Assembly (NCBI GenBank): GCA_947561585.1
Contig: CANNZV010003182.1
Coordinates: forward strand, 1-64,000
Length of the DNA: 64,000 nucleotides
Origin: Caprella mutica
Taxonomy: Eukaryota; Arthropoda; Malacostraca; Amphipoda; Caprellidae
Direction: 5' to 3'
The notes below the pieces were generated by a model. That model saw nothing but the letters and a program-made list of their open reading frames with translations. It had not been told where the DNA came from and did no database searches. Positions 35,076-45,436 of the stretch are shown piece by piece (within the stretch, counting starts at the first letter, position 1; every line of letters starts with the position of its first letter). The translations under genes and the position numbers were made by a program.

Positions 35076-35953
35076 TAAACTATTTCAAATTTACATATAA
35101 CATAAAAATAGTATGAATACACATCAAAACTGAAATTAACATATTGTGACATTCTTGCTTATTTTATTTCAATTTAACTTGTAAAAATTAACATTGCTTA
35201 ATAATCATGCAATTAAAATTAACATCCTTCCGTTAAAAAATAGGATTTCTATTTTTTTAAATATTTTATTGAATAAAATTTACTATTAAATTCTTTCTTC
35301 AGAAAAATTGAAAGATCGTTTAATATTTTACTGCAAATTAGTTATAAATATAACCATTTCATTTATGTATATTAATTTAAAAATATTTCATTCCTGCAAA
35401 TTCCTAATTTATTTTGACTTTAAAATTTTCTAATCATCAAAATCTAATTAGTATTTCAAAATGAAGAAATATTTATTTCTAAATATTCACTTCTAAATAT
35501 TCACAAATATTCACAGTATGAATATCAATTCATCTGTATTCAATTCATATGCTCACCTAATAGACCGCGTACTTCTATTAAGTAAACATGCTGAGTCATC
35601 AATTAAAATAATAATTAAATGCTGTGTCGGTAGTTTTTGTTACGATTCAAAGATTAATCTGCTGATCATTAAAAAGCAATAAAAATTCTATCTAACTACT
35701 ATCCAAAAGCCTAATTTCAATTAATTTGAGAATTCACTTCACAAATGCTGAAGCAAGTTGTACACCGGTGCAAGAACCGTAGAGGCGAAAGTTAACTAAA
35801 CCTACCACTAGACTAACATCAGGTTATTTATTTACTGTGAATAGAACTACAATATGGCGTAAGTTAAATGTCAGTTAAACTAAGTCATTATAGCAACTTA
35901 ACACTACCACTTTCTTGTGTAGCTATTTACAAACAAACAAGTCTTTACTTATT

Positions 35954-36260
35954 TTACTTCTTGTAGTTGTAGTTCCCATAGCCACCACAAGTATGTGGAG
36001 TTGCTCCAGCTTTGCTGGGGCGTTTGTCCGGTTTGTTGTCCATAGCCACTCCAAGTACCGGCAGCTTGTCCAGTGGTTGCGGCATTCCAACCGCCCGGTG
36101 CCTGTTGTCCCCAGTTGCCGTAAGAGATTTGGGTTAGCGGTGTCTGTTGCTGCTGTGCATAGTAATTCTGCTGCTGTCCATAGTACCCCCCACTGTTTCA
36201 AGTGCCGTATCCTCCTCCTTGCTGGGTGTATCCAGATTGGGGTAGCTCTGGGATGAGTAG
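35954..36260 (-). pseudogene. Captured Q/N/G/Y-rich C-terminal coding fragment
   Basis: On the - strand one frame reads PQSGYTQQGGGYGT, stop, then NSGGYYGQQQNYYAQQQQ, SYGNWGQQAPGG, TWSGYGQQTGQ and SWSN, and after a one-base shift GGYGNYNYKK and a TAA (35956-35954). Such glutamine-, glycine- and tyrosine-rich tails are typical of hnRNP-type RNA-binding proteins, not of copia gag. It is broken by a stop and a frameshift. I infer that the 3' end of a host mRNA was picked up by the element; the donor gene is unknown. Confidence 0.55.
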
Positions 36261-36279
36261 TTGTTAGTTTGAGAAGAAT

Positions 36280-36582
36280 ACTCAACTTTTCAGCTTCACT
36301 CCGGAGTGTGTCAGCTACGGTAATCCAGTTAGGGATGTCTGTCTGAGCTTCAAGTGCAGTGACAAGCACTCCAAACGGCCCTGGCAGTGATGACAGAAGA
36401 CAAATCACTTTATCCTCTTCACTGATCACTTGATTTAACAAGGCAAGCTCTTGAAAAACTTCAGTTAGTTCCTTCAAATGAAAGTCGAGTAGATCAGGAG
36501 ACTTCAATTTTAGATTGTAGAGCTTTTTCTTCAAACGAAATTTGTTAGCCCACGTGTTTTTCTGAAATGTTTCTTGAAACAA
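36280..36582 (-). pseudogene. Copia-type gag (UBN2-like) fragment, 5'-truncated
   Basis: About 100 codons beginning FQETFQKNTWANKFRLKKKL and including HLKELTEVFQELALLN, ISEEDKVICLLSSLPGPFG and LVTALEAQ. These match the helical core of the gag polyprotein of copia-type elements (UBN2 domain), whose normal role is capsid assembly around the element RNA. The N-terminal part is replaced by array T2 and the downstream zinc knuckle is absent. The frame then runs into the captured fragment, so this is a relic. Confidence 0.8.
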
Positions 36583-38453
36583 CCAAACCAGTTAAACTTG
36601 ATTTACTGTTTAACTGAATTGATGTTTTAACATTATTCTAATTCATAAGAATAACTGAATATAATTATTAATATTCAATTGAAACAAAAAACAGAATTCT
36701 TAGTTCGCAAGAGCCTTTTGTTGAAAGTATTTACTATCATTCAATACTTTAACAAACATAAACAACCAAAGCAGTTAAATTGATTTACTGTTTAACTGAA
36801 TTGATGTTTTAACATTATTCTAATTCATAAGAATAACTTCACTGAATATAAGTATTTACTATCATTCAATACTTTAACAAACATAAACAACCAAAGCAGT
36901 TAAATTGATTTACTGTTTAACTGAATTGATGTTTTAACATTATTCTAATTCATAAGAATAAGTGCACTGAATATAAGTATTTACTATCATTCAATACTTT
37001 AACAAACATAAACAACCAAAGCAGTTAACTTGATTTACTGTTTAACTGAATTGATGTTTTAACATTATTCTAATTCATAAGAATAAGTGCACTGAATATA
37101 AGTATTTACTATCATTCAATACTTTAACAAACATAAACAACCAAAGCAGTTAAATTGATTTACTGTTTAACTGAATTGATGTTTTAACATTATTCTAATT
37201 CATAAGAATAAGTGCACTGAATATAAGTATTTACTATCATTCAATACTTTAACAAACATAAACAACCAAAGCAGTTAAATTGATTTACTGTTTAACTGAA
37301 TTGATGTTTTAACATTATTCTAATTCATAAGAATAAGTGCACTGAATATAAGTATTTACTATCATTCAATACTTTAACAAACATAAACAACCAAAGCAGT
37401 TAAATTGATTTACTGTTTAACTGAATTGATGTTTTAACATTATTCTAATTCATAAGAATAAGTGCACTGAATATAAGTATTTACTATCATTCAATACTTT
37501 AACAAACATAAACAACCAAAGCAGTTAACTTGATTTACTGTTTAACTGAATTGATGTTTTAACATTATTCTAATTCATAAGAATAAGTGCACTGAATATA
37601 AGTATTTACTATCATTCAATACTTTAACAAACATAAACAACCAAAGCAGTTAACTTGATTTACTGTTTAACTGAATTGATGTTTTAACATTATTCTAATT
37701 CATAAGAATAACTGCACTGAATATAAGTATTTACTATCATTCAATACTTTAACAAACATAAACAACCAAAGCAGTTAAATTGATTTACTGTTTAACTGAA
37801 TTGATGTTTTAACATTATTCTAATTCATAAGAATAAGTGCACTGAATATAAGTATTTACTATCATTCAATACTTTAACAAACATAAACAACCAAAGCAGT
37901 TAAATTGATTTACTGTTTAACTGAATTGATGTTTTAACATTATTCTAATTCATAAGAATAAGTGCACTGAATATAAGTATTTACTATCATTCAATACTTT
38001 AACAAAAATAAACAACCAAAGCAGTTAACTTAATTTACTGTTTAACTGAATTGATGTTTTAACATTATTCTAATTCATAAGAATAAGTGCACTGAATATA
38101 AGTATTTACTATCATTCAATACTTTAACAAACATAAACAACCAAAGCAGTTAACTTGATTTACTGTTTAACTGAATTGATGTTTTAACATTATTCTAATT
38201 CATAAGAATAACTGCACTGAATATAAGTATTTACTATCATTCAATACTTTAACAAACATAAACAACCAAAGCAGTTAACTTGATTTACTGTTTAACTGAA
38301 TTGATGTTTTAACATTATTCTAATTCATAAGAATAACTGCACTGAATATAAGTATTTACTATCATTCAATACTTTAACAAACATAAACAACCAAAGCAGT
38401 TAACTTGATTTACTGTTTAACTGAATTTGATGTTTTAAAATTATTCTAATTCA
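36583..38453. repeat. 125-bp tandem array T2, about 14 copies
   Basis: Same unit as T1. The first part (36583-36728) is a diverged unit joined to a partial copy of the leader (TTAGTTCGCAAGAGCC, TTTTGTTGAAAG). From 36729 the copies are regular. After the last unit the leader 38454-38841 (with CACAGCCTTAGTTCGCAAG) is the same as that after T1 (33791-34178). Confidence 0.95.
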
Positions 38454-38841
38454 TAAGAATAACTTCACTGAATATAATTATTAATATTTAATTGGAACAG
38501 TAACACAGCCTTAGTTCGCAAGAACCTTTTGTTGAAAGACTGTTTACCAAAGGATAAGGTCACAGATTTAAAGGTAATTTGTGACCTCTCTTGACACCTC
38601 TTCCGCAAAAATACTAAATCATTATATTATAACACAAGTGCATTTTTCGCTAGAGCAATCATTATAATTGACCTCATTAGCGCGTGAACACGATTTGCTT
38701 ACGCAAGCGTTTTAAGTGATATGTTTCATATAGGTTAACACTTTTTTTCACAGCACTTCGTTTTTATTACTATTATAAACTTCTAATTTGTTTAAACATA
38801 ATTTGATTTATAAACTCTTATCGTTCACTGGGCCCATAACC

Positions 38842-39178
38842 TGTTAGAATTAGGTTAAATAACAGTGGGTTAACAACGTTAAGACATAGAGTTTATTTAA
38901 AGAGTAAATATGTTATACAATTAGAAGTCTATGGAGAGATGAGTGGAACTCATCTCTCACTGAGTAATGTTCAAGACAGACTGGTATCAGAAACTACAAT
39001 ACAGGGTATTTAACCCTCGACGGAAGTGAGATCGACTTTAGACCTTATGTCCGTTTCTCATTAAAGTAATACATGGTTATTGAAACAATAGGTAATTTAA
39101 TATAGCTGAGCTAGTCTAACAGGAAGTTAACATTAAATATATAACGAGTGTGTAATACATTTAACTAAAATTTCAACA
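38842..39178 (-). repeat. LTR 2 of the copia-type element (337 bp)
   Basis: Same sequence as LTR 1 at an offset of 4663. Its outer end (TTTCAACA) joins copy S2 directly at ATGGTGTACATTC. In - strand terms it is the 5' LTR of the more complete unit. Confidence 0.88.
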
Positions 39179-39816
39179 TGGTGTACATTCTTTTTCTTCA
39201 GGCTGAAAATTTCTTAAATTAGTAAGTCGGAAGTAAAATAGGTTTTGTAGAGTTTTGATCATAAAAATCTTTAAAAGCATATAAAATTAAAAATATGCTA
39301 CCAAATTCGATGCAGTTTGCAGCAAAATGATAAGAAACATTAGCCTCATTAAATAAAGCAATAAAAATATTTGCTTGGAGGGGACCTTCAATAAAATTAC
39401 ATTTTGAAGTCAGTGAATTGGCCTCCGATTCTGCAGCAGACGTAAAAACCCTACGTAAGTAATTAATCAAAAAGATAAATTTTTAATTTCCTTCTCATTT
39501 AATTATCTTGAGTATCACAATAATATTTTATATGTATTATTGAGTCACACAGAGTATTAAAAACTTTAAAAAGAATGAAAAACATATAGTAAACTTTATT
39601 TTACGCGATTTATATAACATATTCAAAGTTTTCCCGAACACTGGAAATGACATTTAAGATAATATGATGGATTTACAATATTTAATTTATGATATGAATT
39701 ATTTCAGCTGAATTCAATTTATTTTTAGAGGAAAAAGTTTTAGAAAACCAAAGTCGTATCTAAATTTTGATAGATCACGTTGTTTGTTTTTCCAATGATG
39801 AAGTTCACAAAATATA

Positions 39817-41111
39817 CAGGGTGGGGCGTAAGTTTGGAAGCAATTTTTCAAACATTAATATAAATCTTAAAAATAAGTTCCTAAGTAGGTGATAGGGTTT
39901 GAACTATAGTAGAGACACTACATTATGACGTGGCATAGTTATTTTCTACAAAAACTTGGTCAATTCAAAAATGTCAGACAAAAGAGAAGCCATTATTGCT
40001 CTACACCGTGCCGAGAAGTCAGATTCCGTCATTTCAATGACTCTCTCAATAGCGAGATCGACTGTTTGGAAGTGTGTGAAGCGTTTTAATGAGAGAGAAG
40101 ACTTGACTGATCGTCCAAGAAGTGGTAGACCACGCTCACAACGCACCAAACAACTGATAAAATGTGCCCGAGAGAAGATCAGGAGGAACCCGAAAAGGTC
40201 AATACGATTGTTAGCCAAAACAGCTAATATGAGTCCCAGAACAATGAGAAGAGTTGTCAAAGAAGACCCAAAGATGTCCTCTTTCACCCTCCAAAAGAGA
40301 CAGACTCTGTCAGAAGCTGTAAAGAAAAAGAGATTGGAGAGAAGCAAAGCACTTCTGAGAGAATTGAAGTCTGGCACGGCTGGTGAAATTGTTTGGTCTG
40401 ACGAAAAAATTTTCACAGTGGAAATGGCTCACAACCGGAGGAATGACAGAATAATTAGTAAAAGTGCAAAAGACATCCCATACAACCAAAAAACTGTCCA
40501 CAGAACCTTGAAACCTGCTTCAGTAATGGTCTGGGCCGCCGTTTCAGAAACTTGGAGATCTCCTTTAATTTTTGTGGAACAAGGCGCCAAAATCAATGCT
40601 AAATGTTATATTGAGAATATTTTGACGCCAATGTTGGAGTCAGCTAATGATCACTTCGGTAATGACACTATGGACATTTCAGCAAGACTGCGCGACTTCA
40701 CATACTGCAAATGTCACTCAAAACTGGTGCCATGACCATCTTCCACGGTTTTGGTCCGAAGAAATGTGGCCTCCCTGCTCCCCAGATGTTAATCCTATGG
40801 ACTTTTCGGTATGGTCCATTCTTGAATCAAAGGCCTGTGGTAAATTCCATCGCAGTGTGGATGATTTAAAGCGTTCGCTCCAGAGATCTTGGAGGGAAAT
40901 TTCACAAGAACAGTTGCGTGCCGCAGTAGGAGGAGTTCGGAGGAGATTTGAGGCTGTTATTAAAAACAAGGGGGGACATTTTGAATAAATTTATGGTTTT
41001 TGAATTCTTAAAACCCTTATGTAATAATACATAACTGTAAATTATTAAATATATCTTTCGTTGGATTATAATATGCACTTTCATTTGCTTCCAAACTTAC
41101 GCCCCACCCTG
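39817..41111 (+). mobile_element. Tc1/mariner-superfamily element, copy 2
   Basis: Same 1295 bp, ends and TA flanks as copy 1. It moved here by duplication of the segment, not by transposition, because the flanks are duplicated too. Confidence 0.93.
39971..40988 (+). pseudogene. Frameshifted mariner-type transposase, copy 2
   Basis: It carries the same frameshift (near 40661-40681) as the copy at 31025. One visible amino-acid change: KIRRNP here, KISRNP in copy 1. The shared lesion shows that inactivation preceded the duplication. Confidence 0.88.
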
Positions 41112-41591
41112 TATATCATCGTAAACTGTGTAAATAATAAATAACCGAATCTCAGAGAAATGTAACCTCTAATCTACCTATTAAATTGTTTTAAGATGAA
41201 TACCAGCTATATATTATTATATTAATTATGAATATCACATGCAGATGTGCAAACATTCTTTGGATAACGTGTACGGCAATACAACAACATTGTACGTCTA
41301 AAACTTATGAAAATTTTCTACGTTTTATCAAATTAGGTGACACTTTTTCTATTTAAATCCAATTTTATTTTCTTACTAATCATTATTTAGATGAACAAGG
41401 TATATTGAATATCATATATGTATAATCAACTATTCTGATTCTATTATATATGTATAGTATAGCCCCCCCCCCCCCCTTCTAATTACTCCCCCCCCTCTGC
41501 TTACCACCCTAATTGAGTTCCAGTAGGTCGATAAATGGGTAAAAGCTATCTAAGTATGTAAAATTGAATAAATATTGAGAATTAATATATT

Positions 41592-42776
41592 TACTAACCA
41601 TTAAACTGTTTTAGAATCACTATTTCAAAATTGACCAAATATACCATTTATCGTCACCCCATGACGATAAATGGTAAACCCTCTTTATTGATACCCAAAT
41701 ATCGACACATCGATTTATTTTAAATATTGATGACCAAATTAATTTCTGATTTTGTATTTAAGAAATGCAATTAAAAACAAGCAAAATTGTATGAACATTA
41801 TTTTGAATTTTTTATTTGAAGCGTAAAATCGCGTTAACAAATTCTCTATACCTAATCAATTTCGGTAGGTTTGTCCTGAATGTACCGTATCGTCATACAT
41901 CTCATCAGTTAAACTGATCGACACTCTGATTGTAATTTTAAATGAAATTACTTACATTTATGTAACAATATTAAAAATATATGGAGACATCGAATTGTAA
42001 AAACCTATACCATGAAAATGTTTCTAGGTCTTGTTATAGACGAAAATAACTGAAACGTGACGATAAATGGAGAGGGGCGATACAAGCTGCCGTTACCCTA
42101 ATATCTAACCAGGAAAAAATTAGGACTATGAACCGAGATGTAACCTTACCAATAAGTGACAAATATGTAATACGTACAATAATGCTAATGGGTTTAAAAA
42201 CATCATCTAAAGACACAAATATGAATAGAAATACATATAACTATTACCATATAAACGATTATAAAAACTTTAGGAAATAATTCAAAGATTAAACGAAGGC
42301 CAAACAGCATAAATTGTTTGTTTATAAAATTCAAATTGGAAATCAAAACAAATAGGGTGTACAATCTTTTTCCTTAGCATCAAATTAGTTGGTGTTTCGT
42401 ACCATCGATGTACACCGAATAGGAAAATATTTAAATCCATATGAAAAATATATACTGAACCAATTTTCATAAGGTTGGCAGATTAATGATCCTAGACATT
42501 TGTTCTATAATATTATGTAGCTATAAGTTATTATTCTCTCGGTCAATAATCAATGAGTCTAATATGCTTCTTATCATTTTGCTGTAAACCTCATAAAATT
42601 TATTTGCATATATTGTATATCAAAACTCTACAATGTCCTTTTTATTACTTCTGAATTGCTAATTTTCCGTTCTAATCTACTTTTCTGCCTGCCATCTCTT
42701 GCCCATCCAACCATCTATATAGTATGTACCCATGTTGGCACAATATGTCATGGTTGCTTGGGTTCACTCAGTATCC
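41592..42776. other. Intergenic, no gene seen
   Basis: AT-rich. It contains an inverted pair ATACCATTTATCGTC and GACGATAAATGGTA around 41640-41675, and repeat words (GGTGTACAATCTTTTTCC at about 42357) shared with 30233 and 51975. Confidence 0.4.
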
Positions 42777-44045
42777 GGTAAATTCATCGCAGTAAATTTA
42801 TCGCAGGATAAATTCATCGCATGGTAATTTCATTGCAGGGTAAATTCATTGGTGACCGGCATATTCCACCCGGTAAATTCCACCCCGGTTTATTCCACCC
42901 TTGGTATATTCCACCCCTGTATATTCCACCTGGTAAATTCCACCCTAGGTATATTCCACCCCGGTAAGTTCCACCCCACTTTACGGGTTAGGTTTGTTGT
43001 TTGTTGATATTATTCATTTATTAATATTTTATAAAATACTAGGTAACTTTCATTTTCATTGCATTAATTTTTACCTTTTGTTGGGTTCACAAGCTGTTTA
43101 TTTTTCATGAACGCTCTTTATCAGTTGAGGTATTTTATTTTCCATCTTAAGCTGATTTTCTTCATTATCGACAACGTAACAGCGATATTAACTGCAAGAT
43201 GATGTCATATAGTACTTATTGTTTTTATTATTTTATATTTAATTCGGTATTTTGACTTCGAGTAGAAGTGGTGAAAAATAGTTTTTGACCGAAAACTTTT
43301 TTCTACACATTTTATATGATTTTTTGTTTGACCAAGTTTTTGATGGGGATGAGGGGGATTATTGCATATGGTTTTAAGACTGGGGGTATCATTGCTTTTT
43401 TTTACATGGAGAGATGTTATCCACGGAAGAATTTGTCCTAGAATCCATGCAAACAACAACTTATAAGCAAAAACAATGAATGTGTTGTCTCTGCAGTCGA
43501 CCTCCTCCTCACCTCTCCCAACCATTGTTGTAAGAGCATATACTGCAGTTTGATGTTAAAAAGTAATTAATATTAACTTGCTCAAGATTTAAACTTCGAA
43601 ATAAATTACCAAATTATTAATATTTGTATTTTTGTCTATTGAGATAAAGTTTCAAAAATTTACTTGAGCTACTTCTAAATATTGACCAATTGTCTTAGGA
43701 TATCGTGTGAGTTATTTCTTCATGGGTACCAATTGTATTTAACAAAAGGCCATTTGAAAATAAAATCTTTGACTTTTTATTGTTACCCAAATGATCTTAG
43801 TCTCTGGGGTGGAATTTACCGGGGTGGAATATACCGGGGTGGAATAAACCGGGGTGGAATATACCGGGGTGGAATATACCGGGGTGGAATATACCGGGGT
43901 GGAATATACCGGGGTGGAATATACCGGGGTGGAATATACCGGGGTGGAATATACCGGGGTGGAATATACCGGGGTGGAATATACCTAGAACTAAATTCAT
44001 CGCATAGTAAATCATCGGTGAATGATTTACTTCATCGGTGAAGTG
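42777..44045. repeat. 15-bp array family E, split by element A
   Basis: GGTAAATTCATCGCA and variants repeat about five times at 42777-42849. After the A insertion (42850-43991) the same motif resumes in the same orientation (TAAATTCATCGCATA at 43992, then decayed units to about 44045). Part of the terminal array of an older element. Confidence 0.65.
42850..43991. mobile_element. Element A with inverted 15-bp tandem ends
   Basis: Left: about 8 units of GGTATATTCCACCCC type (42858-42975). Right: 12 exact-length units of GGGGTGGAATATACC (43806-43985) in inverse orientation. TAAATTCAT is present at 42841-42849 and 43992-44000, consistent with an 8-9-bp target duplication, though the flanks are themselves E units. 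Outer ends are TGGTGACCGG and (inverse) GTTCTAGG. The 830-bp interior has a 106-codon - strand frame (43525-43205) that I do not recognise; no transposase. Confidence 0.7.
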
Positions 44046-44243
44046 GCATGCACTAACACACGTACACAAGATCGTATTAATAAAAAGATTATTGTTACTG
44101 TTAGCCTTGATATACACACCGTCTTCTATTAATCATTTTTAAAATTACTTCAATTAAATGGAAATATCCATATTTCAAATTAATTAATTTTCATACGTAT
44201 ACACTATACATAGTGACTATACAATAGAGTATAGACCGTGCAG

Positions 44244-44591
44244 GGACATTTCGTCCATGGACAATTCGTCCACGAAAGTCATTATTTTGTATTATATTTA
44301 TAATGTGTATATATTTTATATTGAATAACATTTGTATATGTTCTGCAATAAAAAAGTAGAAAACACCCTATTTTGGAGGTAAATGGAAACTTTTGATTTT
44401 TGCATTGAATCAATTATGGCAATCTTCTCCTCCGTGAACGAAATGTCCATGGACGAAATGTCCGTGAACGAATTGTCCGTGGATGAAATGTCCGTGGACG
44501 AATTGTTCATTGAACCTAATATCAGTGGACGAATTATCCATGAACGAAATGTTCGTGGACGAAATGTCCGGTGACGAAATGTCCTAGACCC
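44244..44591. mobile_element. Element B with inverted 15-bp tandem ends
   Basis: Left: two units GGACATTTCGTCCAT and GGACAATTCGTCCAC (44244-44273). Right: about ten units of GTGGACGAAATGTCC type (44433-44584), then TAGACCC. Only 160 bp lie between. Two further units sit at 45691-45718 inside intron 4 of the - strand OBP-like gene. Confidence 0.7.
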
Positions 44592-44606
44592 ATAATTGAT
44601 ATATAC

Positions 44607-44742
44607 CATGGGTGGCCAAAGTGTGGCTCACGAGACGCATTTGGCACATTGAAATAGTGTCTCAATGTTACAGATTTCGTTAAATATACGGCTCCAGGGC
44701 AATTTCGTGCAGCTCGCACAGGTAACTCTCTGGCCACCCCTG
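44607..44742. mobile_element. hAT-like MITE
   Basis: CATGGGTGGCCAAAG at the left and CTCTGGCCACCCCTG at the right are inverted ends of the CAGGGGTGGCCA type common in hAT elements. Flanks ATATATAC and ACATATAC are a 7-of-8 match for an 8-bp duplication. Confidence 0.6.
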
Positions 44743-45436
44743 ACATATACTTACAATTTTATTTAAAAAAAACCTCGACAATTTCAAATGAGTACATTGC
44801 CTCTTTAACTTCAATCTTCTTATTAAACAATATATTCATCTGTAACTTATATAACTAATTGCAAAAAAGTCTAAGTATTTGCTTGAAGGTTAATAATAGT
44901 CAACAGCAATAATATTTTTTCCTGTTTTAAATGCACAAAAAATGAAATTTAAAAAAATAAAAAATTATCCTTTCAAAATAGAATAAATGACTAAAAATAA
45001 ATATGTATGTATAGTAATAGGATAATAATAATACGAATATAGTTTTATTGAAATCAACCTTCACTTCTCTCACCTTCACTTCCTCCTCCTTCACTTCCTC
45101 CTCCTTCACAATTTAGTCTAGTAAATTAAGCCTTACTTAGACCTAATGGTCTGTCGGGCAACTTTAAATGTAACAATAGAATGAAGAAATGCTACTAATA
45201 AATTGAAGACCTGACGTTGTCTTCAAGTTATATAATAATATCTTCCTTTCTCCAATTATCACTATTTATAGTATATGAACAAAGTTCATCACATTCCATA
45301 ATTAGTTGTTCAAATTCGTTTCAAAGTTTTTCTTAAATTTTTTTTGACTTAAGACTTCCATTTAAACAGTTTCAGAATTTTTCAATAATCGAAGCTCTTC
45401 GCAATCCACTCCATTCAGAGAAAAACCAGGCGGTTT

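Larger units (their letters stand above)
34179..39178 (-). mobile_element. Rearranged copia-type (Pseudoviridae-like) LTR retroelement
   Basis: In - strand order: LTR 2 (39178-38842), primer-binding string, leader with array T2, a gag fragment (36582 to about 36280), a captured low-complexity coding fragment, about 1.4 kb of AT-rich noncoding sequence, a purine tract, then LTR 1. No protease, integrase, reverse transcriptase or RNase H is present, so it is nonautonomous. A second primer-binding string and leader array (T1) continue beyond LTR 1 to the S1 junction, giving an LTR-body-LTR-partial body arrangement. No 5-bp target duplication was found. Confidence 0.8.
39178..41591. repeat. Segmental duplicate, copy 2 (S2)
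   Basis: Near-identical to S1 (30232-32647) at an offset of 8946, falling to 8944 after the C-run. It ends at TTAATATATT, after which unique sequence TACTAACCATTAAACTG continues, whereas S1 continues into array T1. Confidence 0.95.

Noticed and set aside
32648..38453. CRISPR-like repeat arrays
   Set aside because: The 125-bp units are directly adjacent with no unique spacers, in a eukaryotic intron-bearing context, and are tied to a retroelement leader.
43205..43525. 106-codon - strand frame inside element A as a transposase
   Set aside because: No catalytic triad, zinc finger or helix-turn-helix pattern can be seen, and it is lysine- and isoleucine-rich as expected of AT-rich noncoding DNA.
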